This document shows positions 33,473 through 42,100 of a stretch of DNA of 62,981 nt, one piece after another. The position numbers and the translations under genes are program-made. Each line of letters starts with the position of its first letter. Position 1 is the stretch's first letter. The notes under the pieces are model-generated. The model had not been told where the DNA came from. It did not search any database and saw only the letters and a list, made by a program, of their open reading frames with translations. This DNA is from Bryobacterales bacterium (GTDB lineage Bacteria > Acidobacteriota > Terriglobia > Bryobacterales > UBA6623), in NCBI GenBank assembly GCA_026713545.1, contig JAPOOG010000133.1:1-62981 (forward strand), read 5' to 3'.

Positions 33473-33886
33473 TGAGGCGCTCGCAACAGGGAAGAACGGC
33501 CGATACTTTTCCGGCAGGCGTACGGTCTTGCCGTCACGGTCGCAAACCGTGTGGAGCGTCTCTCCGGTCGCGAGCAGTCGATCATCATCCGCATGCCGAA
33601 TCTCGTACGAGAACCGGATCGTGCGTGAACGAGATTCCGACACCCAAGTCAAAACCCGGATCTCATCGTGGAACCGCGCCGCCCCACGGTATCGGCATCG
33701 CGCGTCGGTAACCGCCAGGAAGATGCCATCGGCCGCTTCCATGTCGCGGTACTCGAAACCGAGCTGACTGCAATAGTCCACCCGGCCGATCTCCATCCAA
33801 ACGAAATAGTTGGCGTAATAGACCACGCCCATCTGGTCCGACTCGGCATAGCGAACCCGCAGTCTCGACTCTACACGACGCATCAT
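33470..33886 (-). CDS. Acyl-CoA thioesterase, YbgC/4HBT family
   Basis: A 138-residue hotdog-fold protein. The N-terminal catalytic motif is VRYAESDQMGVVYYANYFVW (Asp in the D-x-x-G-V-V-Y-Y-x-N-Y pattern), as in 4-hydroxybenzoyl-CoA and Tol-Pal-associated thioesterases. The central strand TVCDRDGKTVRLPEKYRPFF is also typical. It hydrolyses acyl-CoA thioesters in the cytoplasm; the acyl specificity cannot be read. No Tol-Pal genes are nearby. It converges on gpmI. Confidence 0.92.
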   Translation of the reverse strand: MMRRVESRLRVRYAESDQMGVVYYANYFVWMEIGRVDYCSQLGFEYRDMEAADGIFLAVTDARCRYRGAARFHDEIRVLTWVSESRSRTIRFSYEIRHADDDRLLATGETLHTVCDRDGKTVRLPEKYRPFFPVASAS

Positions 33887-33981
33887 CCGAGTATAGGAGG
33901 AGCGGATGCGGCCGAACTGCCGGGGCCGCGGTAGTCCTGCATCTCTCGCCGCATGGTGGCGCGAAGGGCGTGAAAAGGCGG

Positions 33982-36780
33982 TTAGCGATAGTTCTCCACC
34001 AACATCAAGTCCGCTTCGCTGCGATCTACGCGGACGTAGAGAACATGCATTCCATCCGGGGAAACGGAAAAACCGGATCCCGAAGAACCAATCGCTTCCG
34101 GTTCGAGAGTAACAACGATTTCCAGCTCTCCTGTGTCGACGTGATAAAGCTTGAGGTTCCGCTCGCGGTCAACAAAGAAGATCCCTCTGTCTGCTACCGC
34201 CCATCGCCCGCGTCCGGCCGGCATCACCTCTCTCGGCAAAGCCTGCGGCGTGCCACCATCAACCGGCCTGCTCCACAGGCCTCCACCGAAACCCCTCTTG
34301 GAGAAGTAGAGCCGCTTCCCGTCGCGCGACTCCTGTGCAAACAATCCCTCTTGCTCGACCGGAAGCGGTTCAGTCTGCATGCCGCCGCGAGCGGGGAACT
34401 TGAGCAGTCCGATTTGACGCTGATTCATGTAGATCCACTTGCCGTCTCGCGACCACACAGGCATGGCCCCACCGCTGCCGTCTGTGGTCAACCGCCGTGG
34501 CGACGAGCCATCCGCCGCGACGATATCTATTTCGGACCGGCTGCCTTCGATCACTTGGAACGCGATCTCGCGGCCGTCCGGCGACCAGCTTGGCCTGGTG
34601 ATGATGGCGCTGCCGTAGGAGGTCAACTTCAAGGCGTTCGCCCCGTCGGAGTCCGAGACCCACAGCTCATTGCTCCCGGTGCGGTCTGAAACGAATGCGA
34701 TACGCTTCCCGTCAGGTGAAAACTGCGGGCTGTGGTCCATTCGCGTCGAGGCAACCACGGCGCGCGGCTCCATCATTTCCGACCCCTGACCGATGTCGCG
34801 TTGCCAGATGTTCAGATCCAACTCGGCTCGCGTATACGCCAGTCTCCTTCCGTGTTTGGCCACGCTGGGTAGTTGGGCGTTCTCTCCCGCACCCAAGAGC
34901 GGCAAGATCAGCCCGCCGGCGGAGTCCGGGCGGGTCTTCCACAATCGGCCGGTGCCTCCACGATCCGAAGAAAAGATGAGAAAACCGTCCTCGGCCCAAG
35001 CCAAGCCTTGGATTCTGCTCTCGTCGTCCGTTACTCGCCGGAACGTGCCGTTGCCATCTACCGCCGTGACATAGATGTCCTCGGCGAGCAGGCCCGCGGT
35101 TCGGACAAAGGCAATACGCTCCCCATCCGGTGAAAACGTCGGACTGTGAAGGCGCTGCCGGGTTTCCCCCGGGGTTGCTCCGCTGAAGATCTGCTGCATC
35201 TGTCCCGAGTCCACCGAGTACAGCCCGATGACGCCCTCCCCCCTGGATTCGCCTCCGCGGACTGCTCCTTTGCGCTCACTGGGAGTGTCTCGCCCAGCGG
35301 CAGGACTTGGCGGTGGCGGACCTGCTTGCTGCGCGATGGCAAGGGTCTTACCGGACGGAGACCAGCCCAGGTATCGGTTGGCCCGATCCTGACCGCGCAG
35401 TCGTACATCGGCCACCTTGCGCTCCACACCGCCGATCGGCGGTACGAGATAGACCGCGCTCCTTCTTCGCTCGTGGCGCACAAACGCGATCGACCGGCCG
35501 TCCGGAGACCAAGCCGGACCGCTCTCGGGAGCCGGGGTATTCGTCAATCGCAGCGGCTGACCACCCTCCACAAGCCTGACGTACACATCCGGGTTGTCTT
35601 GATTCAGGCCGTCCCACACGAAAGCCACCTGGCTTCCATCGGGAGAAAACGCAGCAAACGTTTCCGTGCCAGCGTCGCTTGTAATAGGCGTAACTCGCGG
35701 CGGATCTGACAGAGCCCGTGGCGAATACGCGCCCCATCGCCACACGGCGGTGGCTCCTAACAGAACCAGCACGACAGCGAACGCTCCCAGCAAACCGTAC
35801 CGCCGCAGCGTGGCGCCAGCCTCTGGCGTTGCGCCGCTGCCGGCTGCCTGCACAGATGTTGACGCCGGGGGCACCGTCGTCACGGAAGCCGACGCAGGTA
35901 TGGCTGCTGTCACGTACACCGGTGGCTCAATCTGAGATGCGCCTGAATCACGCCGTTTTTTCAGTGAACGCAGATCGACCAGCAGGTCGAGGGCGCTTTG
36001 GTAGCGGTCGTCACCGTCTTTCCTGAGAGCCTTGAAGACGATCCTCTCCAACTCCAGGTCGACGCCGCTTCGGAGTCCGGTGATGGGCACGGGCTCCTCA
36101 TGCAGGATCGAATAGATGATCGCCTGCTGATACTCACCCCGAAACGGCATCCTGCCGGTGAGCATCTCGTAAAGAACGACTCCCAATGACCAGATGTCGC
36201 ACTTCTGATCCAGATGTTCGCCCCTGGCTTGCTCAGGCGACATGTATGCCGCCGTACCGAGCTTGCTCCCTTCCGCTGTCAGCTTGCTGGTGCCCGCCGC
36301 CAATTGCGCCAAGCCGAAGTCCATGATCTTGAGCTGCGGTTCGCTCCCGGTCGTCGCGCGAACGACCATCAGATTGGCGCTCTTGATGTCACGGTGAACG
36401 ATCCCTTTTTCGTGAGCGGCCGCCAGCCCCTTCGCTGCCTGTATGCCGAGTTCAAGAACGTCATCGACCGGCAGGGGTTCTTTTTCGACGAGTCGCTGAA
36501 CGGTGTCCCCTTGCAGGAACGCCATGGCGATAAAGGGTCGTCCTTCCGCTTCGTCGATCTCGTAAACCGTACAGATGTTCTGGTGATCGAGCGATGCCGC
36601 CGCACGCGCTTCACGCTCGAAACGGGTCTTCTGGTCCGCGCTGGCGCCGGCATGGAGCGTCAGGAACTTGAGCGCTACGGGGCGCTCCAGGCGGGTGTCC
36701 TCGGCCTTGTAGACGACACCCATCCCGCCCTCACCCAGCTTCGCCAGGATCTTGTAGTGGGAAATGGTTCGGCCGACCAT
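33982..36780 (-). CDS. Ser/Thr protein kinase with TolB-like beta-propeller sensor
   Basis: A 932-residue membrane kinase. The cytoplasmic Hanks-type domain (residues 8-275) has the Gly loop LGEGGMGVVYKAED, Lys in VALKFL, the catalytic loop IVHRDIKSANLM, DFG in IMDFGLAQ, and APE-like YMSPEQARG. A transmembrane helix at about 327-347 (LLGAFAVVLVLLGATAVWRW) leads to an extracytoplasmic propeller of PD40/TolB repeats, seen as recurrent SPDG and WSPDGR turns (FSPDGSQVAFVWD, WSPDGREIAFQV). It is common in Acidobacteria as a one-component phospho-relay. The signal and substrates are unknown. A dead N-terminal copy lies at 3312. Confidence 0.95.
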   Translation of the reverse strand: MVGRTISHYKILAKLGEGGMGVVYKAEDTRLERPVALKFLTLHAGASADQKTRFEREARAAASLDHQNICTVYEIDEAEGRPFIAMAFLQGDTVQRLVEKEPLPVDDVLELGIQAAKGLAAAHEKGIVHRDIKSANLMVVRATTGSEPQLKIMDFGLAQLAAGTSKLTAEGSKLGTAAYMSPEQARGEHLDQKCDIWSLGVVLYEMLTGRMPFRGEYQQAIIYSILHEEPVPITGLRSGVDLELERIVFKALRKDGDDRYQSALDLLVDLRSLKKRRDSGASQIEPPVYVTAAIPASASVTTVPPASTSVQAAGSGATPEAGATLRRYGLLGAFAVVLVLLGATAVWRWGAYSPRALSDPPRVTPITSDAGTETFAAFSPDGSQVAFVWDGLNQDNPDVYVRLVEGGQPLRLTNTPAPESGPAWSPDGRSIAFVRHERRRSAVYLVPPIGGVERKVADVRLRGQDRANRYLGWSPSGKTLAIAQQAGPPPPSPAAGRDTPSERKGAVRGGESRGEGVIGLYSVDSGQMQQIFSGATPGETRQRLHSPTFSPDGERIAFVRTAGLLAEDIYVTAVDGNGTFRRVTDDESRIQGLAWAEDGFLIFSSDRGGTGRLWKTRPDSAGGLILPLLGAGENAQLPSVAKHGRRLAYTRAELDLNIWQRDIGQGSEMMEPRAVVASTRMDHSPQFSPDGKRIAFVSDRTGSNELWVSDSDGANALKLTSYGSAIITRPSWSPDGREIAFQVIEGSRSEIDIVAADGSSPRRLTTDGSGGAMPVWSRDGKWIYMNQRQIGLLKFPARGGMQTEPLPVEQEGLFAQESRDGKRLYFSKRGFGGGLWSRPVDGGTPQALPREVMPAGRGRWAVADRGIFFVDRERNLKLYHVDTGELEIVVTLEPEAIGSSGSGFSVSPDGMHVLYVRVDRSEADLMLVENYR

Positions 36781-36871
36781 CTATTAGCTTGGGCGCACTC
36801 CGAGGGCACTCCGGTTACAACAGGTTGTCAAGTCGCTGTCAACATGGGGATGCACGGGAGTCGGACAGCGG

Positions 36872-37885
36872 CTATTCCACCCCGCTTTCTTTCCTGTCGT
36901 AGAAGAGGTCTCGCCCGTCGCTCAATGCTTTCATCTTGCGGTCCGCCACGCTTCTCTGCAGCATCCAGAAGCCGCAATCCGGATGGATGTAGTGAATCCG
37001 CTCCTCGCCAAGCACCTTGCAGGCATTCTCGATCCGTGAAGCGATCAGATCCGCCGATTCGACCTCATTGTCCTTGATGTCGACGACGCTCAATCCGATG
37101 CCGATTTTCGAGTCCAGGTCCTTCAGCACGGGTAGTTCTTCATAGCCGCGCCGGGCGAACTCCAGCACGTAGTGATGCACCTGCAGCGCGTTCAGCAAAG
37201 GCAGCAGGCTTTTCCAAAAGCCCTTCTGGATCGATTGTCCTCCGTAGTTGCCGAAACAGATGTGCACCGCGCGCGTCGTTTGAATCCCGCCGAGCACATG
37301 GTTCAAGGCCTCGATGGCCCAGGGGGTGTCCTCGGGATGGCCGGAGATATTCGCCTCATCCACCTGCACTACGTCAGCGGGGATGCGCTCCAACTGTTTT
37401 CGCAAAACCTCGGCAATCGCGGTGCACACCTTGTCGTAGGACCCGTAGTGGCGGTCGGTGACGGTCTTCGCCAGCATGTGCGGTCCCGTACACGTGAACT
37501 TGAGCGGCCTGGTCGTCAGGTTTCGGGTGAACTCGTAATCGGCCGACAGGTTGAGCACGCCCTCCCCGATCTCGCTTTCCACAATGCCGGCCGGCGCCGC
37601 GCGAAAGCTCATTCCTTGGTCGGCCCGAAACGCTTCGATGTCGGTGATCGAATACCGTGTCTTGACTCCCGACATGCGGCTGACGAAGTAATCGATCATG
37701 CCGTTCGTTTCAGGGTGGCTCGGGTCGAAACGGTTCAACTCGCCGTCGGCGACGAGATCGATTCCCGCCAGCTCTTGTGTCTTCAGGACAACCGCGACGG
37801 CATCCCGCAAAGTGGTCTTCGACGAATCGCCATACAACCACCTCGGGATCGGATAGCTGCCAACGACCGTTGTCTGAATGCTCAT
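36872..37885 (-). CDS. Cobalamin-independent methionine synthase-like protein (MetE C-terminal family)
   Basis: A 337-residue TIM-barrel protein, about the size of a single MetE catalytic domain. It opens with VVGSYPIPRWL, and the zinc ligands are visible as HICFGNYGG, Glu in YVLEFARRGYEEL and Cys in HPDCGFWML. Such short MetE-like proteins transfer methyl groups to thiols, but many have unknown donors or acceptors. It is a single gene with no methionine genes near. In a genome with methylamine-derived one-carbon units a role in methyl transfer is possible but unproven. Confidence 0.85.
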   Translation of the reverse strand: MSIQTTVVGSYPIPRWLYGDSSKTTLRDAVAVVLKTQELAGIDLVADGELNRFDPSHPETNGMIDYFVSRMSGVKTRYSITDIEAFRADQGMSFRAAPAGIVESEIGEGVLNLSADYEFTRNLTTRPLKFTCTGPHMLAKTVTDRHYGSYDKVCTAIAEVLRKQLERIPADVVQVDEANISGHPEDTPWAIEALNHVLGGIQTTRAVHICFGNYGGQSIQKGFWKSLLPLLNALQVHHYVLEFARRGYEELPVLKDLDSKIGIGLSVVDIKDNEVESADLIASRIENACKVLGEERIHYIHPDCGFWMLQRSVADRKMKALSDGRDLFYDRKESGVE

Positions 37886-37935
37886 GTTTTCCCGATTATA
37901 GGCGAGCTTCCAGGCCCCGGCTCCTGTCTGCGATC

Positions 37936-38892
37936 ATGATGCCGTTGACTCCGCTCCGCATCGGTATATCGAGCTGCCTGCTCGGCGAGACAGTCCGCTA
38001 TGACGGGGGACACAAACGAGACCGATTTCTCGTAGACACCCTAGGCCGGTACGTCGAATGGGTGCCGGTCTGCCCTGAACTGGAAGTAGGCATGGGTGTA
38101 CCCAGGGAATCCCTCCGGCTCGTACGCTCGACCGGCGGAGTCCGCCTTGTCACAATCAAGAGACGTCAGGATCACACCCGCATCATGCAGAAGTGGGCGT
38201 GCGTTCGGCTCGCAGACCTCGCCAAGGAAAGCCTCTGCGGTTACGTGCTCAAGTCACGATCACCGAGTTGCGGCATGGAGCGCGTCCCGATCTACGACGA
38301 AAACGGCGTTCCCGCGAAGAAAGGCATCGGGGTTTTTGCCGGCCCGCTGCTCGAGCGTTTCCCCCACTTGCCTGTGGAAGAGGAAGGCCGCCTGCACGAC
38401 CCCAAGCTGCGAGAAAACTTCATCGAGCGCATCTTTGCCCGCAATCGTTTGCTCAACCTCTTCGCTGGCCGCTGGAAGAGCCGCGATGTCGTCGAGTTCC
38501 ACACGCATCATAAGCTGCAGCTCATGTCCCATTCGCCGAAGGACTACCGCCAACTCGGCCTGCTCGTTGCAACCATCAAGCAAACGGGCCACCGGGTTTT
38601 TCGAGATCAGTATGAAAGCGGCTTCATGACCGCTCTACGGAAGAAGGCCACCAGAGGACGCCATGCCAACGTCCTTCAACACGCCGCGGGCTACGTCAGA
38701 GAAGGGATCGACCCATCGTCACGCCAAGAGTTGAGCAGCGTGATCGAAGACTTCCGTCAAGGCTTCGTACCCCTGATCGTCCCCATCACGCTCCTACGAC
38801 ACCATGTCCGTCGATTGAAGGTCGCCTATCTCGAGAACCAGCACTACCTTGCGCCTCATCCGAAGGAACTCATGCTCCGCAACCACGTCTAG
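37936..38892 (+). CDS. DUF523-DUF1722 fusion protein (TudS/YbgA-like)
   Basis: A 318-residue two-domain protein. Residues 8-150 are DUF523, with conserved Cys in GISSCLLGETVRYDG, VPVCPELEVGMGVPRE and KSRSPSCG. The family includes iron-sulphur thiouracil desulfidases (TudS). Residues 190-310 are DUF1722 (YbgA), with HKLQLMSHSPKDYRQLG and LVPITLLRHHV-type helices. It may act on thiolated nucleobases or in DNA repair (YbgA genes often neighbour photolyases), but none is adjacent here. Start ATG 37936 or the ATG directly after it. Confidence 0.88.
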   Translation: MMPLTPLRIGISSCLLGETVRYDGGHKRDRFLVDTLGRYVEWVPVCPELEVGMGVPRESLRLVRSTGGVRLVTIKRRQDHTRIMQKWACVRLADLAKESLCGYVLKSRSPSCGMERVPIYDENGVPAKKGIGVFAGPLLERFPHLPVEEEGRLHDPKLRENFIERIFARNRLLNLFAGRWKSRDVVEFHTHHKLQLMSHSPKDYRQLGLLVATIKQTGHRVFRDQYESGFMTALRKKATRGRHANVLQHAAGYVREGIDPSSRQELSSVIEDFRQGFVPLIVPITLLRHHVRRLKVAYLENQHYLAPHPKELMLRNHV

Positions 38893-38923
38893 TTGAGATC
38901 CGTCGGACTTCGGCTACGATGAG

Positions 38924-39856
38924 ATGCCGCCCATGCGCATCCGACCCATGACCGAGGAAGACCGTTACGAGGTCGCGGAGTTGATCTATGCGTCGATCAA
39001 CTCCTGGTACCAGAGCCACGGCATGCCGCCAGTCTTCCGGGGCGGTCCCCGGGTTGCCGAGGTTTTCTACGACGTCTACAGCGTCCTCGACCCGGGCTGC
39101 GCGCTCGTGGCAGAAAACCCGGATACCGGGCGGCTCGCGGGTTCGTGCTTCTACCACCCGCGCGCGCACCACGTTTCCCTCGGCATCATGAACGTCCACC
39201 CGAACTACTTCGGGCAGGGCGCCGGCCGGGCTCTACTGCAGGAGATCATCAAATACACCGAGCAGCACGGCTACAATGCACTCCGCCTCGTCCAGAGCGC
39301 TTTGAATCTCGACTCCTTTTCTCTGTACAACAAGGCCGGCTTCGTTCCTCGCTGCGCATATCAGGACATGGTGATCGCCGTCCCCAAGAGCGGCCTCGAC
39401 TTCCGAACGCCGGATCTCGATCGAGTCCGGGATGCCACGCTTGACGATGTTCCCGGAATGCTGGCGCTGGAGAGGGAAGTCAGCGGAATCACGCGCGAGC
39501 AGGACTATCGCTACTTCATCGAGAACGCACTCGGCTTCTGGCACATCAGCGTTCATGAGAACGATGGAGGCGGCATCGAGGGTTTCCTGGCTTCCTGCGG
39601 ACACCCCGCCATGAACATGATCGGGCCGGGGGTATCACGCACGGAAGGCCAAGCCGCCGCGTTGTTGTTGCGCGAGCTCGATCAACACCGGGGGTGCTCA
39701 CCGGTCTTTGTCGTTCCCGTGGGAAAGGACAAGCTTGTCCAGAGGCTATATGGATGGGGCGCACGCAACTGCGAGTTGCACTTTTGCCAGGTGCGGGGAG
39801 AATTCCAACCTTATCGGGGAGTCAGCCTGCCGACGTATCTGCCCGAAACCGCGTAG
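38924..39856 (+). CDS. GNAT-family acetyltransferase, possibly two-domain
   Basis: A 310-residue protein. The first half is a clear GNAT fold: RPMTEEDRYEVAELIYASIN, then the acetyl-CoA site GIMNVHPNYFGQGAGRALLQ and LNLDSFSLYNKAGFVP. The second half restarts with VRDATLDDVPGMLALEREVS and ends in PYRGVSLPTYLP, consistent with a second, degenerate GNAT domain without an obvious pyrophosphate loop. The substrate is unknown. It is not part of a clear operon; the propeller gene converges from the right. Confidence 0.8.
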   Translation: MPPMRIRPMTEEDRYEVAELIYASINSWYQSHGMPPVFRGGPRVAEVFYDVYSVLDPGCALVAENPDTGRLAGSCFYHPRAHHVSLGIMNVHPNYFGQGAGRALLQEIIKYTEQHGYNALRLVQSALNLDSFSLYNKAGFVPRCAYQDMVIAVPKSGLDFRTPDLDRVRDATLDDVPGMLALEREVSGITREQDYRYFIENALGFWHISVHENDGGGIEGFLASCGHPAMNMIGPGVSRTEGQAAALLLRELDQHRGCSPVFVVPVGKDKLVQRLYGWGARNCELHFCQVRGEFQPYRGVSLPTYLPETA

Positions 39857-39881
39857 ACAGAGCAACCCCCGGGTTGCTTGT

Positions 39882-42095
39882 TCAGCGAACGACTACCTTG
39901 CCGGTCGCGACATTGTCGAAGCGGTCGTAGACGCGCACCGCCACGGTGTGCTCGCCCGTCTCGACTGGCGGCGTAGCAAAGTCAAACGACAGTTCCCTTG
40001 CATCGAACAGTCGTGTGGCTGGCAACAGCGGCTTCCACTCCCCTCCGTCGAGCGAGTACTCGGCCCTGCCGAGCAGCGAAGCCGCGTCCGCCGCAGCGAA
40101 CTGAACCCGCAAAGAACCTCCGTCGTGCTCCGCCTGAAGATCTCGAATGGCGGGCGCGGAATTGTCGATCGTGAACGGCTCGCTTACCTTCGAGACGCTC
40201 AGAGCCTCAGGTGCCGTGTTCGACGGCGAGTCAGAAGCCGTCACGCGAACTCGATAGACCCCGTCGGCGAAAGAGGTGCCATCCCAATCAGAGTGGGACT
40301 CCTCGACGCCGTCTTGGAGAATTTTCCAGTTCTGCTCGTCTTCGCCGCGAATCTCGACCTGATAAACGAGATCGTCACCGTTTTCGTCCTTCGCCACCCA
40401 CCGCGCGCCCATCCGCCCTTGTGCTGCCGTCATCGGGGGACCGCTCGATGGGCCACTCGATCGAGAGCGTTGCGCCACGGTCCGCCCCAAAGGGGGCAGC
40501 ACCAGATTCTTGGCCTGAGCGGTACGCGGTTTCGAGGGAGGGAACCGATAGTTCGGAGGCGTCGCTTCCAGGTGAGTGATTACCGGGCGCACGTTCTTGG
40601 GCAAGTAGTAGGCCCTGACCGCGTCGAGCAGGGGCGATTCGTCACTTTTCCGTGAGAGGACGGCACGCCACTGCAAAAACCGCGCCGGAGGCGATCCTGA
40701 CTGACCACCTTCCGCAGAGCCAACCGCCTCCCCCCAACTGCTCCAGTTCTTTGAAGGGGTTGCCAAGTTTCCCGAGCGTGTTGCGACAGTGATCTCCGCA
40801 CCCTGCTGCGACTGGTTGTCCCATTCCAGGCGCCCCCATCGAGCGAACCATTTCGCGTCGAGCACGTCGGACTCGAACTCACCTCGCTCCGCCAACTCGG
40901 GTCCGAGCTCGTAGATTTTCCCGGCGTTGCTTGTCGCAAGCAGAACGGCGCCCGAGGGTCGATGCAGGAGGGCTGTGATCTGTTCGGAGGGCATCGTCGC
41001 AACCAACGTATTCAAGGTCTCCGACTCGACCCGGAATAGCCGTCCCTGATCGCCCGTTGCCAACAACAACTTGCCGTTCGGGTCCGTCCCCAAGGCGTAG
41101 ACGGTATCCGTACCCGAACTCCAAACTTTTCGCGGTTCGCCGTCGGGCAGAATGCGATAAACCTCACTGCCTCCCGTCAGACGCGTGGGCAAGGCCGATG
41201 AAGTTCGGGTCTGCAAGCGGGGCGCTCGAGGCTGAGCGCTCTGCGTTTGGGGGCGCTGCTGCCCGGCCTGCGGCGCCTGCGGCGCCACGACTGAGCGACG
41301 CGGGGGTGCGGCGGTGGCCTGGCGGTTGCCGACTGCGGCTCCGTAGATGCTGCCGTCGGCACCCAGAGTCAGCGCGGTGATTTCTTTCTTCGAGGACTGG
41401 TACATCACGAATCCTGAAGCACCGTCCTCGCCTTCCGAGACTCTCAGAATCAATGCACTCGGATCGGTCCCGGCAACCAGACTCCCGTTGCTCTCGACGA
41501 GCAGCGCACGGACATGCGTCTCGCCTGTCTCAAAATAGACCTCGCCCTTGCCCGTGGGCGTCACACGGAAGATCTTGCCTTCGTCTCCCGTGGCGACAAA
41601 CAGGTTGCCGACGGAGTCGAATGCCAAGTCCCAGATATATTCCGTTCCGGGATCGAAGAACACTTCATATCGGCCCGAAGGGTCTATCTTGAAGATCTTC
41701 CCGGCAGGCGATGTCGCGGCGTAGACGTTGTCGTTCGCGTCGATCGCGAGAGCATGTACCTCGATGTTGTCCCGCTCGAAAAACGTGCTCTTGCGTCCGT
41801 CCGCACCAATGCGAAAGACACTTGCCCGCGGGCCTCCGGCGGCGAAAAGGTTCCCCTGGGAATCCTCCGCGAGCGCCCAGAGAAAGGAGGCGGGCGGCTC
41901 AAAACGCTCCTCAAGGCGCGGCGCGAGAATGAGCGTGCCGTCACTGCGGATCGAGATGTCCTTGGCTTTTCCCTTGAGGAATTCCTGATAGCCGCTCTGC
42001 TCCCAACGCCGCGTCGTCTCGGAATGCACGGGCGCCGAAACCAGCGCGGCGATGGCCAGCACCGCCGCTCCTGCGGACCCGCCCTGGAGTCTCAT
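39882..42095 (-). CDS. Exported beta-propeller protein with C-terminal Fn3/Ig-like part
   Basis: A 737-residue protein with a signal peptide (ending near VHSE). Residues 65-400 contain repeated propeller blades (LWALAEDSQGNLFAAGG, VHALAIDANDNVYAATSPAG, WDLAFDSVGNLFVATGDEG), each ending in G-K-I-F/Y-R-V. A Pro/Gln-rich insert (about 265-300) interrupts them. The end carries an Fn3/Ig-like section with NGDDLVYQVEIRGED and YRVRVTASDSPSN. It probably acts outside the inner membrane as a binding scaffold. It lies 5 nt after the S55 peptidase gene, so it is very likely co-translated and may be its partner or substrate. Confidence 0.85.
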   Translation of the reverse strand: MRLQGGSAGAAVLAIAALVSAPVHSETTRRWEQSGYQEFLKGKAKDISIRSDGTLILAPRLEERFEPPASFLWALAEDSQGNLFAAGGPRASVFRIGADGRKSTFFERDNIEVHALAIDANDNVYAATSPAGKIFKIDPSGRYEVFFDPGTEYIWDLAFDSVGNLFVATGDEGKIFRVTPTGKGEVYFETGETHVRALLVESNGSLVAGTDPSALILRVSEGEDGASGFVMYQSSKKEITALTLGADGSIYGAAVGNRQATAAPPRRSVVAPQAPQAGQQRPQTQSAQPRAPRLQTRTSSALPTRLTGGSEVYRILPDGEPRKVWSSGTDTVYALGTDPNGKLLLATGDQGRLFRVESETLNTLVATMPSEQITALLHRPSGAVLLATSNAGKIYELGPELAERGEFESDVLDAKWFARWGRLEWDNQSQQGAEITVATRSGNLATPSKNWSSWGEAVGSAEGGQSGSPPARFLQWRAVLSRKSDESPLLDAVRAYYLPKNVRPVITHLEATPPNYRFPPSKPRTAQAKNLVLPPLGRTVAQRSRSSGPSSGPPMTAAQGRMGARWVAKDENGDDLVYQVEIRGEDEQNWKILQDGVEESHSDWDGTSFADGVYRVRVTASDSPSNTAPEALSVSKVSEPFTIDNSAPAIRDLQAEHDGGSLRVQFAAADAASLLGRAEYSLDGGEWKPLLPATRLFDARELSFDFATPPVETGEHTVAVRVYDRFDNVATGKVVVR

Positions 42096-42100
42096 AAGCC

